From: JAGVPT01 sp035505655
GTDB lineage: Bacteria; Bacteroidota; Ignavibacteria; UBA10030; UBA8401
DNA: 64,000 bases
Direction: 5' to 3'
NCBI GenBank assembly: GCA_035505655.1
Contig: DATJQP010000025.1
Coordinates: forward strand, 40,363 to 104,362
In this document: positions 56,149 to 63,746 of the stretch, piece after piece
Position numbering within the stretch: the first letter of the stretch is position 1
How the letters are laid out: the number at the start of each line of letters is the position of its first letter
Program-made: the position numbers and the translations under genes
The notes under the pieces: generated by a model
What the model saw: only the letters and a program-made list of their open reading frames with translations
Database searches by the model: none
Told to the model about the DNA's origin: nothing

Positions 56149-56517
56149 CTACGCCAGGAGGCTTACCAGCGCAACCGCCGCTCCCACGGTCCACGAGTAA
56201 GCCGTTATCTGCAATCCCTTTCGCCGGTCTTTGGATCGATACTCCTCATCCTCCACCTTCGATGTGCCGCCAAGGGGACCGAAATTGAAGAGACCACGTT
56301 GCGCGAAGCCGGCGCAAAACTTCGATCGAGCCTGGATAAAACCGTATGCGGACATCGTCGCCGGGAGAAAGAGGGTCAACCTCCACCAACGTCCGATCCC
56401 CGTCGTCATCATGAGAAGGAAGAGGACGACCGTAAGCGCCAGCGAAAACCATCCGAAGTTGCGCCGGTATCTGATCTCCTCTCCGCCGATATTGCAGACC
56501 CCTGGAACGTACTCCAC
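56149..56517 (-). CDS. Small membrane protein, unnamed conserved type
   Basis: This 122-residue protein begins YVPGVCNIGGEEIRYRRNFG, followed by two adjacent hydrophobic segments (FSLALTVVLFLLMMT and LTLFLPATMSAYGFIQA), a loop (ARSKFCAGFAQRGLFNFG) and a last hydrophobic segment at the C-terminus. The VCNIG...EI start and the CxGFAxRG loop recur in small hypothetical membrane proteins of other bacteria, but I know no function. It is two bases after the FMN reductase gene, so it is the third gene of the arsR-like operon. Confidence 0.7.
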   Translation of the reverse strand: MEYVPGVCNIGGEEIRYRRNFGWFSLALTVVLFLLMMTTGIGRWWRLTLFLPATMSAYGFIQARSKFCAGFAQRGLFNFGPLGGTSKVEDEEYRSKDRRKGLQITAYSWTVGAAVALVSLLA

Positions 56518-56519
56518 TC

Positions 56520-57122
56520 CTATCGTCCCTCCTTTCTCGCCGCTGCAAGGGTTTGCGCGAGGGGAATTAGTTCGTTGAAGAACATCTCCAGCCTGTCGCC
56601 TCGCAATCCCTCACGAAGCGGCCTGAAGAGCTCGGGGTCCACCGGCGTTGAGGACTTCATCACCGGAAAGAAGACTTCCGGCGGAATATGGATCGCGATC
56701 CGGATGGGAAGCATCTGCACTTCGATGACAACCTGCCGGAGTTGTTCGACTGCGCGGGCGCCTCCGGCATTCCCGTATCCGACGAATCCGGCCGGTTTTC
56801 CTTTCCACTCGTGGAAGACCCAATCGATTGCATTCTTGAGTACGGCAGAATAGCCGTGGTTATACTCCGGTGAGACGAAGATGTAGGCGTCCCCTTCCGC
56901 TACCTTTGCGGCCCATCGCTTGCCGAGCGGGTTAACGTAATTCCCTTTGTTCATCGCCGGGGAGACCGGCTCGTCGTAGAAGGGGAGTGGCCAGTCGCGA
57001 AGGTCGATGAGCTCCGCCTGAACGTCCTGCTTCTTCCTCAACTCCTCGTAAACGTAGACGGCCGCCTTCTCGCTGAAACGTCCTACCCGGGTGCTGCCGA
57101 CGATGACCTGGATTCTAATCAT
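56520..57122 (-). CDS. NADPH-dependent FMN reductase-like flavoprotein
   Basis: This 200-residue flavodoxin-like protein starts IQVIVGSTRVGRFSEKAA, with the phosphate-binding GSTR loop, and contains FVSPEYNHGYSAVLKNAIDW and FVGYGNAGGARAVEQLR, the hallmarks of the NADPH-dependent FMN/azoreductase/chromate reductase family. The physiological acceptor is unknown. Its ATG overlaps the stop of the upstream ArsR gene by 4 bases, so the regulator and reductase are coupled. Confidence 0.92.
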   Translation of the reverse strand: MIRIQVIVGSTRVGRFSEKAAVYVYEELRKKQDVQAELIDLRDWPLPFYDEPVSPAMNKGNYVNPLGKRWAAKVAEGDAYIFVSPEYNHGYSAVLKNAIDWVFHEWKGKPAGFVGYGNAGGARAVEQLRQVVIEVQMLPIRIAIHIPPEVFFPVMKSSTPVDPELFRPLREGLRGDRLEMFFNELIPLAQTLAAARKEGR

Positions 57123-57448
57123 TTACTCTTTCTCCTTGCGCCGACACTTCGCCGGCGGTTTCCACCACGCTTTCGCGACGAGAGGGAGAAGTATCTCCCA
57201 AAGTCGTCGAGCAATGTGCTGTTCAGCGTCAGGTTGACGTGCCTCCCGCTCTTTCTTGTCTTCAGGAGGCCCGCCTTGAAGAGGATCTTCAGATGATGAG
57301 AGATCGTCGGCTGTGAGAGATGCGCCACCTTTTCCGTCTCTCCGCACGTCATGCTCTCTCGTCCGGAAATCTCGCGGAGGATCCGCATTCGGGTTTTGTC
57401 CGAAAGGGCCCCGGCAATCGCGACGATCTCTTTGTCTGAAAGTCCCAT
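57119..57448 (-). CDS. ArsR-family transcriptional repressor
   Basis: This winged-helix regulator has LSQPTISHHLKILFKAGLL as its recognition helix region. Only one cysteine (SMTCGETEKV) occupies the place where classical ArsR has CVC, so metal sensing of the usual type is doubtful. ATG 57448 (109 residues) is preferred to ATG 57490, because the latter lies upstream of the promoter's TTG. The N-terminus is then GLSDKEIVAIAGALSDKTRM, as usual for the family. A basic tail ends the protein. It heads the operon with the FMN reductase. Confidence 0.9.
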   Translation of the reverse strand: MGLSDKEIVAIAGALSDKTRMRILREISGRESMTCGETEKVAHLSQPTISHHLKILFKAGLLKTRKSGRHVNLTLNSTLLDDFGRYFSLSSRKRGGNRRRSVGARRKSK

Positions 57449-57451
57449 ACT

Positions 57452-57480
57452 GACGTATCGATATCCTTCGATATATTCAA
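57452..57480 (-). promoter_or_regulatory. Promoter/operator of the arsR-like operon
   Basis: On the minus strand, TTG at 57480-57478, 20 bases, then TACGTC at 57457-57452, with the ATG three bases on. Within the spacer the 7-mer ATATCGA occurs twice, 10 bases apart, so the repeats face the same side of the helix. This is a plausible autorepression site. Confidence 0.5.
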
Positions 57481-57659
57481 CGCAATCCATGGAAGGAGGG
57501 TTCCCCGCCGCCCCGCCATCTGCGACGTATGGAGGATATTTCTTCGTGCCTTTCCGACCGCGGAAGGGAATTTCTCCGCGGCCGGGTTTGAGGCCGTCGA
57601 CAGACCCGAATCCTTATACGATCCTCGCAGAATTCTATTACTTTTTTATACGCACCTCA

Positions 57660-57689
57660 TTGATCGGCCGAAGACCTTCCTTTACCTTG
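57660..57689 (+). promoter_or_regulatory. Promoter of the small lipoprotein gene
   Basis: TTG at 57660-57662, exactly 20 bases, then TACCTTG at 57683-57689. Confidence 0.5.
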
Positions 57690-57740
57690 ACATGAGTGCA
57701 GAGGCGACAGTTCCTCTCCATGTCTAGTTCCGGTGTCCTT

Positions 57741-58175
57741 ATGAAACCTCTTTTGGCAGCAATTCTCTCTGCAGCCCTCTTTGCCGGATGCTCGGACTCA
57801 CCGGGTTCGGGTGATCAGGCAAACGTGGGAGTCGGGGTGGCATACGAGGAAGGATTCCGCGGCGATTCGATCGTGCTTCGCTGTGATGGCGTCGTCGTCG
57901 ACGCCGCAAAGGAATACAGCGGAAAAGACTATGCAGTGTCGGGATCACTCTTCAGCGTGAAGGCGGGAGAACACAAAGTAGAGGTTCAACTCCCCCTCCT
58001 TGGAGTGCAGTCCGAGACGACGTTCACGGCCCTCCCCTCATTCCGGACCTACGTTGAATCTTCGTTTGACCGCGGAAAGAAGACCATCTCCTTGAGGATA
58101 TCGTACCTCGACACGGAGAAGGTCTCCTTCCCGCAATCACCCGGCCCATCGCTCCGATCGATCATGCCCCGTTGA
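57741..58175 (+). CDS. Small lipoprotein of unknown function
   Basis: From ATG 57741 the protein has 144 residues. It has a good lipoprotein signal (LLAAILSAALFAGC, lipobox FAGC). The mature domain contains VGVGVAYEEGFRGDSIVLRC and SLFSVKAGEHKVEVQLPLLG, suggesting a small beta-sandwich. An in-frame GTG at 57696, just after the promoter, would add 15 residues before the signal; this is less likely but not excluded. Convergent with asnA. Confidence 0.65.
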   Translation: MKPLLAAILSAALFAGCSDSPGSGDQANVGVGVAYEEGFRGDSIVLRCDGVVVDAAKEYSGKDYAVSGSLFSVKAGEHKVEVQLPLLGVQSETTFTALPSFRTYVESSFDRGKKTISLRISYLDTEKVSFPQSPGPSLRSIMPR

Positions 58176-58220
58176 GGAGGTCTCAGGCCGAGGCCGTGCG
58201 ACACGTTCTCTCCATGGAGT

Positions 58221-59348
58221 CTAGAGGACGTGGATGTTCCTCTTCGCGCACATCTCCCGGAGGATCTTCGGCCATACGGTCACGCTCACCTCACCGAGGT
58301 GTGCTTTTTTCAGGAGTAGCATCATCGTGCGCGATTGTCCGATCCCGCCACCGACGCTCAGGGGGAGCTCATTGGTGATGATCCCCTGGTGGTACGACTG
58401 CTTCAGGAAATCGAGTTGCCCGGCCATCTCGAGCTGGACCTTCAGCGTTTCGGCATTCACCCTGATCCCCATCGAAGTGAGCTCGTGCCGTCGTTTCGTC
58501 ACGGGATTCCAGACCAGGATGTCGCCGTTCAGCCCGTGGGTGACCTTCCCTCCGTCGGAACGGTTCTCTGTCACCCAATCGTCGTAGTCCGCCGCCCTGT
58601 TCTCGTGGGGATATCCGTCCTTCAGCGGCCAGCCGATCCCGATGATAAAAATCGCCGGGTACTTCTGGAGCACCGCAGTCTCGCGCGCCTTCCTCGGGAG
58701 GTCGGGGTACATCTCGAGAATCTCCTCGGCATGGAGGAAGGTGAGATCCTCGGGGAGGTTTGGGTATTTCTTCGAACGAAGTTTCGGATACTTCCGCTGG
58801 ATGTACCGTTCCGCCCCCTTGAGCACCTTCCAGATTTTTTTTACGACCGACCTGAGATAGGGAAGGTTCCGCTGTTTTGCCGTGATGACTTTTTCCCAAT
58901 CCCATTGGTCCACATAGACGCTGTGGTCATGGTCGAGGAAATAGTCCTTGCGGACCGCCCTCATGTCGGTGCAGAGACCCTCCCCGACCCTCATCCCGAA
59001 CTGTCTCAGCGCGACCCTCTTCCACTTCGTCGCGGCCTGCACAACCTGTGCATCGACCGGGTTCTTGTCGTGGTCGTTCGAGATGTGGAATTGAATCGGC
59101 GTCCGTGATCCGTCCCGGTCGAGGAGGTCGTTGACGCCGCTCTCGACGTCGACAATGAGAGGCACCTGGACCATCATGAGGTTCAGCTCGCCGCACAGAT
59201 GTTCTTCGATGTACTCCTTGAGGTCGAACAACGCACGCTGCGTCTGTTTGGGGTCGAGAAGTGAGCGATAGTCGTTTGGCAGGATCGTTTCCAGCTCTTC
59301 GTAGTTGCCGATGCCGGGTCCTGCGAGGTCTGCGCGTTTATCCGCCAT
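58221..59348 (-). CDS. asnA: Aspartate-ammonia ligase AsnA
   Basis: It makes asparagine from aspartate, ammonia and ATP, and is related to class II aminoacyl-tRNA synthetases. The 375-residue protein includes LMMVQVPLIVDVESGVND, AVRKDYFLDHDHSVYVDQWDWEKVI, IGIGWPLKDGYPHENRAADYDDW, NGDILVWNPVTKRRHELTSMGIR and LPLSVGGGIGQSRTMMLLLKKAHLG, the AsnA family blocks in order. It is about 45 residues longer than E. coli AsnA (330), with an Arg/Lys-rich insert near residues 178-200. ATG 59348 has AAAGGAGA upstream. Confidence 0.95.
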   Translation of the reverse strand: MADKRADLAGPGIGNYEELETILPNDYRSLLDPKQTQRALFDLKEYIEEHLCGELNLMMVQVPLIVDVESGVNDLLDRDGSRTPIQFHISNDHDKNPVDAQVVQAATKWKRVALRQFGMRVGEGLCTDMRAVRKDYFLDHDHSVYVDQWDWEKVITAKQRNLPYLRSVVKKIWKVLKGAERYIQRKYPKLRSKKYPNLPEDLTFLHAEEILEMYPDLPRKARETAVLQKYPAIFIIGIGWPLKDGYPHENRAADYDDWVTENRSDGGKVTHGLNGDILVWNPVTKRRHELTSMGIRVNAETLKVQLEMAGQLDFLKQSYHQGIITNELPLSVGGGIGQSRTMMLLLKKAHLGEVSVTVWPKILREMCAKRNIHVL

Positions 59349-59444
59349 AGAGAAAAATCTCCTTTCGTCTTTTTGGTCGGCCGGCTGTCGGGACAATGGT
59401 GAAGCGGGCTGCTCGCCGCGGCAGCAGGCACGGGAGGATGAAGG

Positions 59445-59729
59445 TCAGTGCTTCGCGCGAGCCGTTCGGGGTCCGGTTGTTCTCCCCCGGCGCGATCCCG
59501 GCCCCCTTTCTCTGACACGGATGGCGCGAAGCGGAAGAATGTCTTTGTGTCCCGAGGCCACGTACTCGACGGTGATGCCGTGCCCTCCGACTTCAAGGAG
59601 GGTGACTTCTTCCCCCCGGTGATGCCGGGTGAAATCGATTTCGTACGACGCGGGAGAAATTCCGGGGTGAAGGCTTACGAGAGACGCGGACTCTCCAAGG
59701 TGCCGGCGCAGGCGTGAAGTGCTATCCAT
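59445..59729 (-). CDS. Hypothetical protein (94 aa)
   Basis: Unrecognised soluble protein of 94 residues. The ATG at 59729 is chosen for a near-perfect ribosome-binding site (AAGGAGG, 4 bases before it). The core (EVTLLEVGGHGITVEYVASG, then ILPLRAIRVRER) looks like a small beta-rich domain; the C-terminus is Arg/Gly-rich. A nested hairpin lies in its presumed leader at 59788-59826. It precedes asnA on the same strand by about 97 bases. Confidence 0.55.
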   Translation of the reverse strand: MDSTSRLRRHLGESASLVSLHPGISPASYEIDFTRHHRGEEVTLLEVGGHGITVEYVASGHKDILPLRAIRVRERGPGSRRGRTTGPRTARAKH

Positions 59730-59787
59730 CGGACCTCCTTCATTTCTTGCGACGGAATGTTTGATGTGGGTGCCGGAAAACAGAGAA

Positions 59788-59826
59788 GCCTCGATCATCC
59801 TTCCAGAGGAAGGAATCCCGAGGCTC
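59788..59826 (-). promoter_or_regulatory. Nested hairpin in a 5' leader
   Basis: Outer stem AGCCTCG / CGAGGCT (7 base pairs), unequal internal loop, inner stem TCCTTCC / GGAAGGA (7 base pairs) with a 3-base loop. On the minus strand it is followed by TCTCTGTTTT. It could act as an attenuator or leader structure for the 94-residue gene, whose start lies about 60 bases on. Confidence 0.4.
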
Positions 59827-60321
59827 GTGGTGTACACTGAAACTCCGAGTGGACGCCGCCCGGCGACTCAGTCATCCTGTATCGCCGGAGAACGTTTGGT
59901 TGTCTCCAGACCATCTCTCCCCGCGTCGGGCCAGGAGGGAGTTGAGGCGAACCTTGGCGGGAAGGGCTAGGGTGATGGTAGGACTAAACCTGCAAAAAAG
60001 CAAGGGGCATGAAGCGGGGGGCAGGAGGCGGAAGACCGGGCGAAGGAAACGAAAATGCGAAAGGAGAGAGCTGGGAGACGCCAAAATAAAGTCCGATTCA
60101 CGGTTTTCCTGCATGCGGCCGGCAAGCGGTTGTGAAGATTTGGGTGGTTTCCCAACATGGTTATCGGAAGGATGGATGTATGGAAATCCTCCGCAACTCT
60201 GCGACGCGACGGACGAGCAGCAGAAAGGAACTGTCCTATTAGTCCTACAATTTCATCATGGGAGTGCTCTGATCTGAACGTCGCCGAGTCTCCGAAGGGC
60301 GGAATGTCTCCGCTCAGGTTT

Positions 60322-60349
60322 CCACTTTCTCTGGCAATAGAGAAAGTGG
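60322..60349. repeat. Palindromic repeat, third copy
   Basis: Perfect 11-base-pair inverted repeat CCACTTTCTCT / AGAGAAAGTGG with a 6-base loop (GGCAAT). It has the same ACTTTCTCT/AGAGAAAGT core as the palindrome at 37431-37458 and resembles the one at 37761-37789. Confidence 0.55.
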
Positions 60350-60597
60350 GAACTTCGGGGTGGGGGAAGAGTGCCTCGTAACCAAGGCAGAAGGGATGCC
60401 GACCTCTTTAGATCCAACAAATAACCGGCGGATAGTCCAAATTGGGACACTACGAAGATTCACGCCACATTGACAATCGACCCCAATAATACCATATTTT
60501 CATCGATGGAGGTCGCCCGCGCCGGGGAAGAGTAGGACGATTCCAAGTGCGAAGACACGGGCGATATGATCCTCCGGGCGGGGAAAAAAGCAACGGC

Positions 60598-61455
60598 ATG
60601 AATCGATTTACCCTCTTATTCCTCGTCCTCCCAATTGTGGCAACCATACCCACGCAGTCACAGACCGACACGCTGACGGCGAAGGTACTTCTCCCTCCGG
60701 TCGTTGGGAGCGTTACACACTGGTCGGGAGAGCTCTTGTTCTTCGGAAGTCGCGAGTCTGGAAACTGGGACAAGAGCACGTTTTCCGACCCCGTTCTCGA
60801 CACAAGCAAGCTCGTGGTTCCTTACACCGCCCTCTACGACCTTTTCACGCTGGCAAGGCAATACACAACCGTCGGTTTCGAGAACGAATGGACCATCCCC
60901 CTTGGCAAACTAACCTCGAAAGATGACTGCATCCTCGTCGACCTCGGCTTCGGGTTCGTACGGGGGACAATCCCGAAAACGAGCGTGGTGGACCAGGTGA
61001 CTCCGATTTCGTACTTCAGCACCGCAGCCGGGCACCCGCTGGTGTCGGGAACCGCCTCGTACTCGTACAGCATTCGTGGTTCGTATTTCGGTGCGACGGT
61101 TCCTCTTATCTTGGAATGGCGATACGGAATCTCTCCTCTCGCGCTCAGCGCCCGTCTCGGGATCCTTTACCGTATCGCCTCCGTTTCCGCGGAACACCGC
61201 TACACCGCCGGATCCCTACCGGTTGACTTCGATGTCGCAAGCAACGAAGGTCGGTACACCGATTTCAACGATGCGCAACTCTCACAGAGCATCGATCACC
61301 GGGTCTCCGAGCTCGTCATCTCTGCGATACCGTCGTTCGGTTTCTCGGCCCGTCTGCCGTTTTCACTGAGCAATGGCACCGACTCAGGGTGGGGGATTAT
61401 CGTGGGGATCGATGTTGGCGGGGCGACAAGAGGATATGTCGGACTCTCGTATTGA
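60598..61455 (+). CDS. Exported protein of unknown family, probable barrel
   Basis: From ATG 60598 the product has 285 residues with a signal peptide (LLFLVLPIVATIPTQSQ). The mature part is rich in alternating hydrophobic/polar strands (VGFENEWTIPLGKL, YSYSIRGSYFGATVPLILEW, LSARLGILYRIASV) and ends GYVGLSY, consistent with an outer-membrane barrel. I do not recognise the family. The FG-GAP protein follows 61 bases later and may be co-transcribed. Confidence 0.55.
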   Translation: MNRFTLLFLVLPIVATIPTQSQTDTLTAKVLLPPVVGSVTHWSGELLFFGSRESGNWDKSTFSDPVLDTSKLVVPYTALYDLFTLARQYTTVGFENEWTIPLGKLTSKDDCILVDLGFGFVRGTIPKTSVVDQVTPISYFSTAAGHPLVSGTASYSYSIRGSYFGATVPLILEWRYGISPLALSARLGILYRIASVSAEHRYTAGSLPVDFDVASNEGRYTDFNDAQLSQSIDHRVSELVISAIPSFGFSARLPFSLSNGTDSGWGIIVGIDVGGATRGYVGLSY

Positions 61456-61516
61456 CCATCCTGCAAAAGAGGGAAGGGGAGACTTCCGGACGTCGAATGG
61501 ATCACAAGAAACCACG

Positions 61517-62710
61517 ATGAAAAATATTCTCCGCATCCTGCTGGCCCTTCTCACCGGCATCGCGCCGTCGCTTTCCCAGTTACAGTTTTCCGGGAAGTTC
61601 GATTTTCCCGTCGGCGAGGGACCGACCTCGCTTGCGATAGGGGATCTGAACGGCGACGGGCTCACCGACATCGTCACGGCGAATTACAAGGCGAATTCGA
61701 TCTCGCTCCTCATCGGCACGATGGTCGCCGACTCGTCGAGCCCCTCCTTCCTGCAAAAGAGGGATCTTCCCGCCGGAGAAAACCCGATGGCAGTGGCGGT
61801 CGCCGACCTCAACGGCGACGGCAGGCCGGAGATCATTGCCGCAAACTATCTCTCGAATTCCATATCGGTTTTTGTCAACACAACTCCAAAGGGGAGCAAG
61901 ACTCCGGTCTTCGCCGCGAGGAAGGATGTGCCGACCGGGGAAAGGCCGTATTGGATCGCGGTCGCCGACCTCAACGGGGACGGCAAACCGGACCTCATTG
62001 TGGTCGACTACAAGTCGACCGCGGTTTCCGTTTTTCTCAATGCCACAGCCCCTGGCGATTCTTCGTTCTCTCTCGGCGAGCGGGTTGACCTGCCGGCTCA
62101 GGCGCGTCCCACATCGGCCGCTGTTGCAGACTTCAACGGCGACGGGAAGGCGGACATCGTCGTGACAAACTATAGATCCGACTCGCTCTCTCTCTTCCTT
62201 AATGAGACTCCGCAAGGCGCACTCAGGCCCTCATTCTCCCGGCCGCTGATCTTCGCGGCGGGAACCCGTCCGATCGCCGTGGCAGCGACGGATCTCAACG
62301 GCGACGGGAGGCCGGACATTCTCGTTGCGGACGACGGGGCCAATGCGGTGAGAGTGCTGATGAACGGGACCGCGAAGGAGGGAGGAGAGCCCTCATTCGA
62401 GATGAAGGCAGAGCTTCTTACAGGATTGAACCCGCAGTTCGTCTACTCGACCCACCTTAACAACGAGGCGATGCCGGGCGTCCTCACCGCAGACTATAAC
62501 TCGGGAGTGTTGTCTGTTTTCCTCAACACGACCCGCCGGGGAGATGACGAACCATCGTTCTCGCCAAGGAGGGAAGTCAAGACGGGAACGGCGCCATCGT
62601 CTATCGCCGTCGGACCGCGGCGGGGGGTGCCTGGAGAGATTTTGTACGTGGCAAACTATGGGTCGAACAGCGTTTCGGTTATCGTCTTTCGTTCCGGTGC
62701 GGGAGAGTGA
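61517..62710 (+). CDS. Secreted FG-GAP/VCBS repeat protein
   Basis: This 397-residue protein has a signal peptide (ILRILLALLTGIAPSLS). It has five clear FG-GAP-type repeats carrying calcium-binding DxNxDG motifs: GDLNGDGLTDIV, ADLNGDGRPEII, ADLNGDGKPDLI, ADFNGDGKADIV and TDLNGDGRPDIL, spaced about 60 residues apart. Two more degenerate repeats follow. It forms a beta-propeller of integrin-alpha type, probably extracellular. No T9SS sorting domain is present at the C-terminus. The frame is open for 48 codons upstream, but without an export signal. Confidence 0.85.
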   Translation: MKNILRILLALLTGIAPSLSQLQFSGKFDFPVGEGPTSLAIGDLNGDGLTDIVTANYKANSISLLIGTMVADSSSPSFLQKRDLPAGENPMAVAVADLNGDGRPEIIAANYLSNSISVFVNTTPKGSKTPVFAARKDVPTGERPYWIAVADLNGDGKPDLIVVDYKSTAVSVFLNATAPGDSSFSLGERVDLPAQARPTSAAVADFNGDGKADIVVTNYRSDSLSLFLNETPQGALRPSFSRPLIFAAGTRPIAVAATDLNGDGRPDILVADDGANAVRVLMNGTAKEGGEPSFEMKAELLTGLNPQFVYSTHLNNEAMPGVLTADYNSGVLSVFLNTTRRGDDEPSFSPRREVKTGTAPSSIAVGPRRGVPGEILYVANYGSNSVSVIVFRSGAGE

Positions 62711-62803
62711 CCCCGAGGAGGCCGTCGCACGCGAAGATCGTCCGTACGGAGAAATATGGGCGGTGGTGAGGAACAGGGGCGAGAGTCATAGAATGCCCCC
62801 CCT

Positions 62804-63229
62804 TTATGGGTGAGCCCGAACGTAATAGAAGTGTGAGAATTCAGAATCTCTTCCGGTGATGTGCAATGTATCGTTCCCGCTGAAGAGGATATACTGGCTG
62901 TCCGGGTAGCTTTTATTGCTCCAATGGATGATGAAAGCAACCTTGCGTCCGCTCAGGATCTTCACCGCGGACAAGGTGAAGGGAATCTGATCTTTCAAGC
63001 TGTCATTCCGGTAGAATTCGGCGACTCCCTCTTCCCTGAAGACAATCTTCGCGGTATAACCTTCCACCTCGGGCGTATGGATCGTCCCGGTCCATCCTCC
63101 CTGTGTCTTGACCAACTGCCACGTCCCGTAGACCGCGCTGAAGTCGGCGTTGGAAAAGTTGAGCCGGCAAGCTGCCGCCGAGAGCGAGAAGCTCAGCGCG
63201 AAGATGATGAGTGACGGTGATAAACGCAT
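62804..63229 (-). CDS. Small lipoprotein of unknown function
   Basis: From ATG 63229 the protein has 141 residues with a lipoprotein-like signal (IIFALSFSLSAAAC). The mature domain contains YGTWQLVKTQGGWTGTIHTP, YTAKIVFREEGVAEFYRND and YILFSGNDTLHITGRD, typical of small lipocalin-like lipoproteins of Bacteroidota. That comparison is by appearance only. Confidence 0.65.
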   Translation of the reverse strand: MRLSPSLIIFALSFSLSAAACRLNFSNADFSAVYGTWQLVKTQGGWTGTIHTPEVEGYTAKIVFREEGVAEFYRNDSLKDQIPFTLSAVKILSGRKVAFIIHWSNKSYPDSQYILFSGNDTLHITGRDSEFSHFYYVRAHP

Positions 63230-63424
63230 CCGCGAAGAATCACTTCCTGGTGTGCCGGTGCTGTCGGTGAGGGAGGGACAAGGATGCGAGCGGGGCGAGC
63301 GAGACAAGATTGACCGGCCTTCGAGATTCAGTCTTCCCCACCGTGATCGGCTCGCAGGCATTCGGCAAAGTTGTTGAAGAGAAGGTGTTTCGGATTGTGG
63401 ACATCCGGAGCATGGGAGAAAACA

Positions 63425-63697
63425 TCACAGCATCGGCCGGATCGCCTCCATCGCCTCGGCCGATGTTCTAACGGGAATGATCTCAAACTCCACGAGGTCC
63501 CTCCACTTTTCTGTCCACTGCGCGAAGAGCGCTTCGTGCTCAGTCCGCATGAGCTGGTAGCATCGGGTGAAATCGAGGTCGACCCAGCTTGAAACGTACT
63601 CAAGGCCTTCGGGCATCATCCTTCCCTTCTCACGGGCCCTGCGATAGATCTCGACAGCGCCGGGAGTCTTGTATCGCTCGAGTACCATATAAAGCAT
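63425..63697 (-). CDS. DUF3303-family protein
   Basis: This 90-residue protein has the DUF3303 pattern: YMVLERYKTPGAVEIYRRAREKG (in part), GLEYVSSWVDLDFTRCYQLM, and a C-terminal WRDLVEFEIIPVRTSAEA. The family has a ferredoxin-like (dimeric alpha/beta barrel) fold of unknown role. It lies 49 bases after the truncated gene on the same strand. Confidence 0.85.
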   Translation of the reverse strand: MLYMVLERYKTPGAVEIYRRAREKGRMMPEGLEYVSSWVDLDFTRCYQLMRTEHEALFAQWTEKWRDLVEFEIIPVRTSAEAMEAIRPML

Positions 63698-63746
63698 GGG
63701 TAACTCTTGGGTGATTGGATGATCTGGTGACGGTGAAGGCCGGCGG

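Larger units (their letters stand above)
59730..60597. other. Gene-poor intergenic region
   Basis: About 870 bases between divergent genes. No frame has convincing protein features. It contains the nested hairpin at 59788-59826, purine-rich low-complexity sequence around 60000-60070, and a palindrome at 60322-60349. Confidence 0.6.

Noticed and set aside
59849..60277. A 142-codon plus-strand frame
   Set aside because: Arg/Gly/Lys-rich low-complexity product in a gene-poor, purine-rich region, with no start signal.
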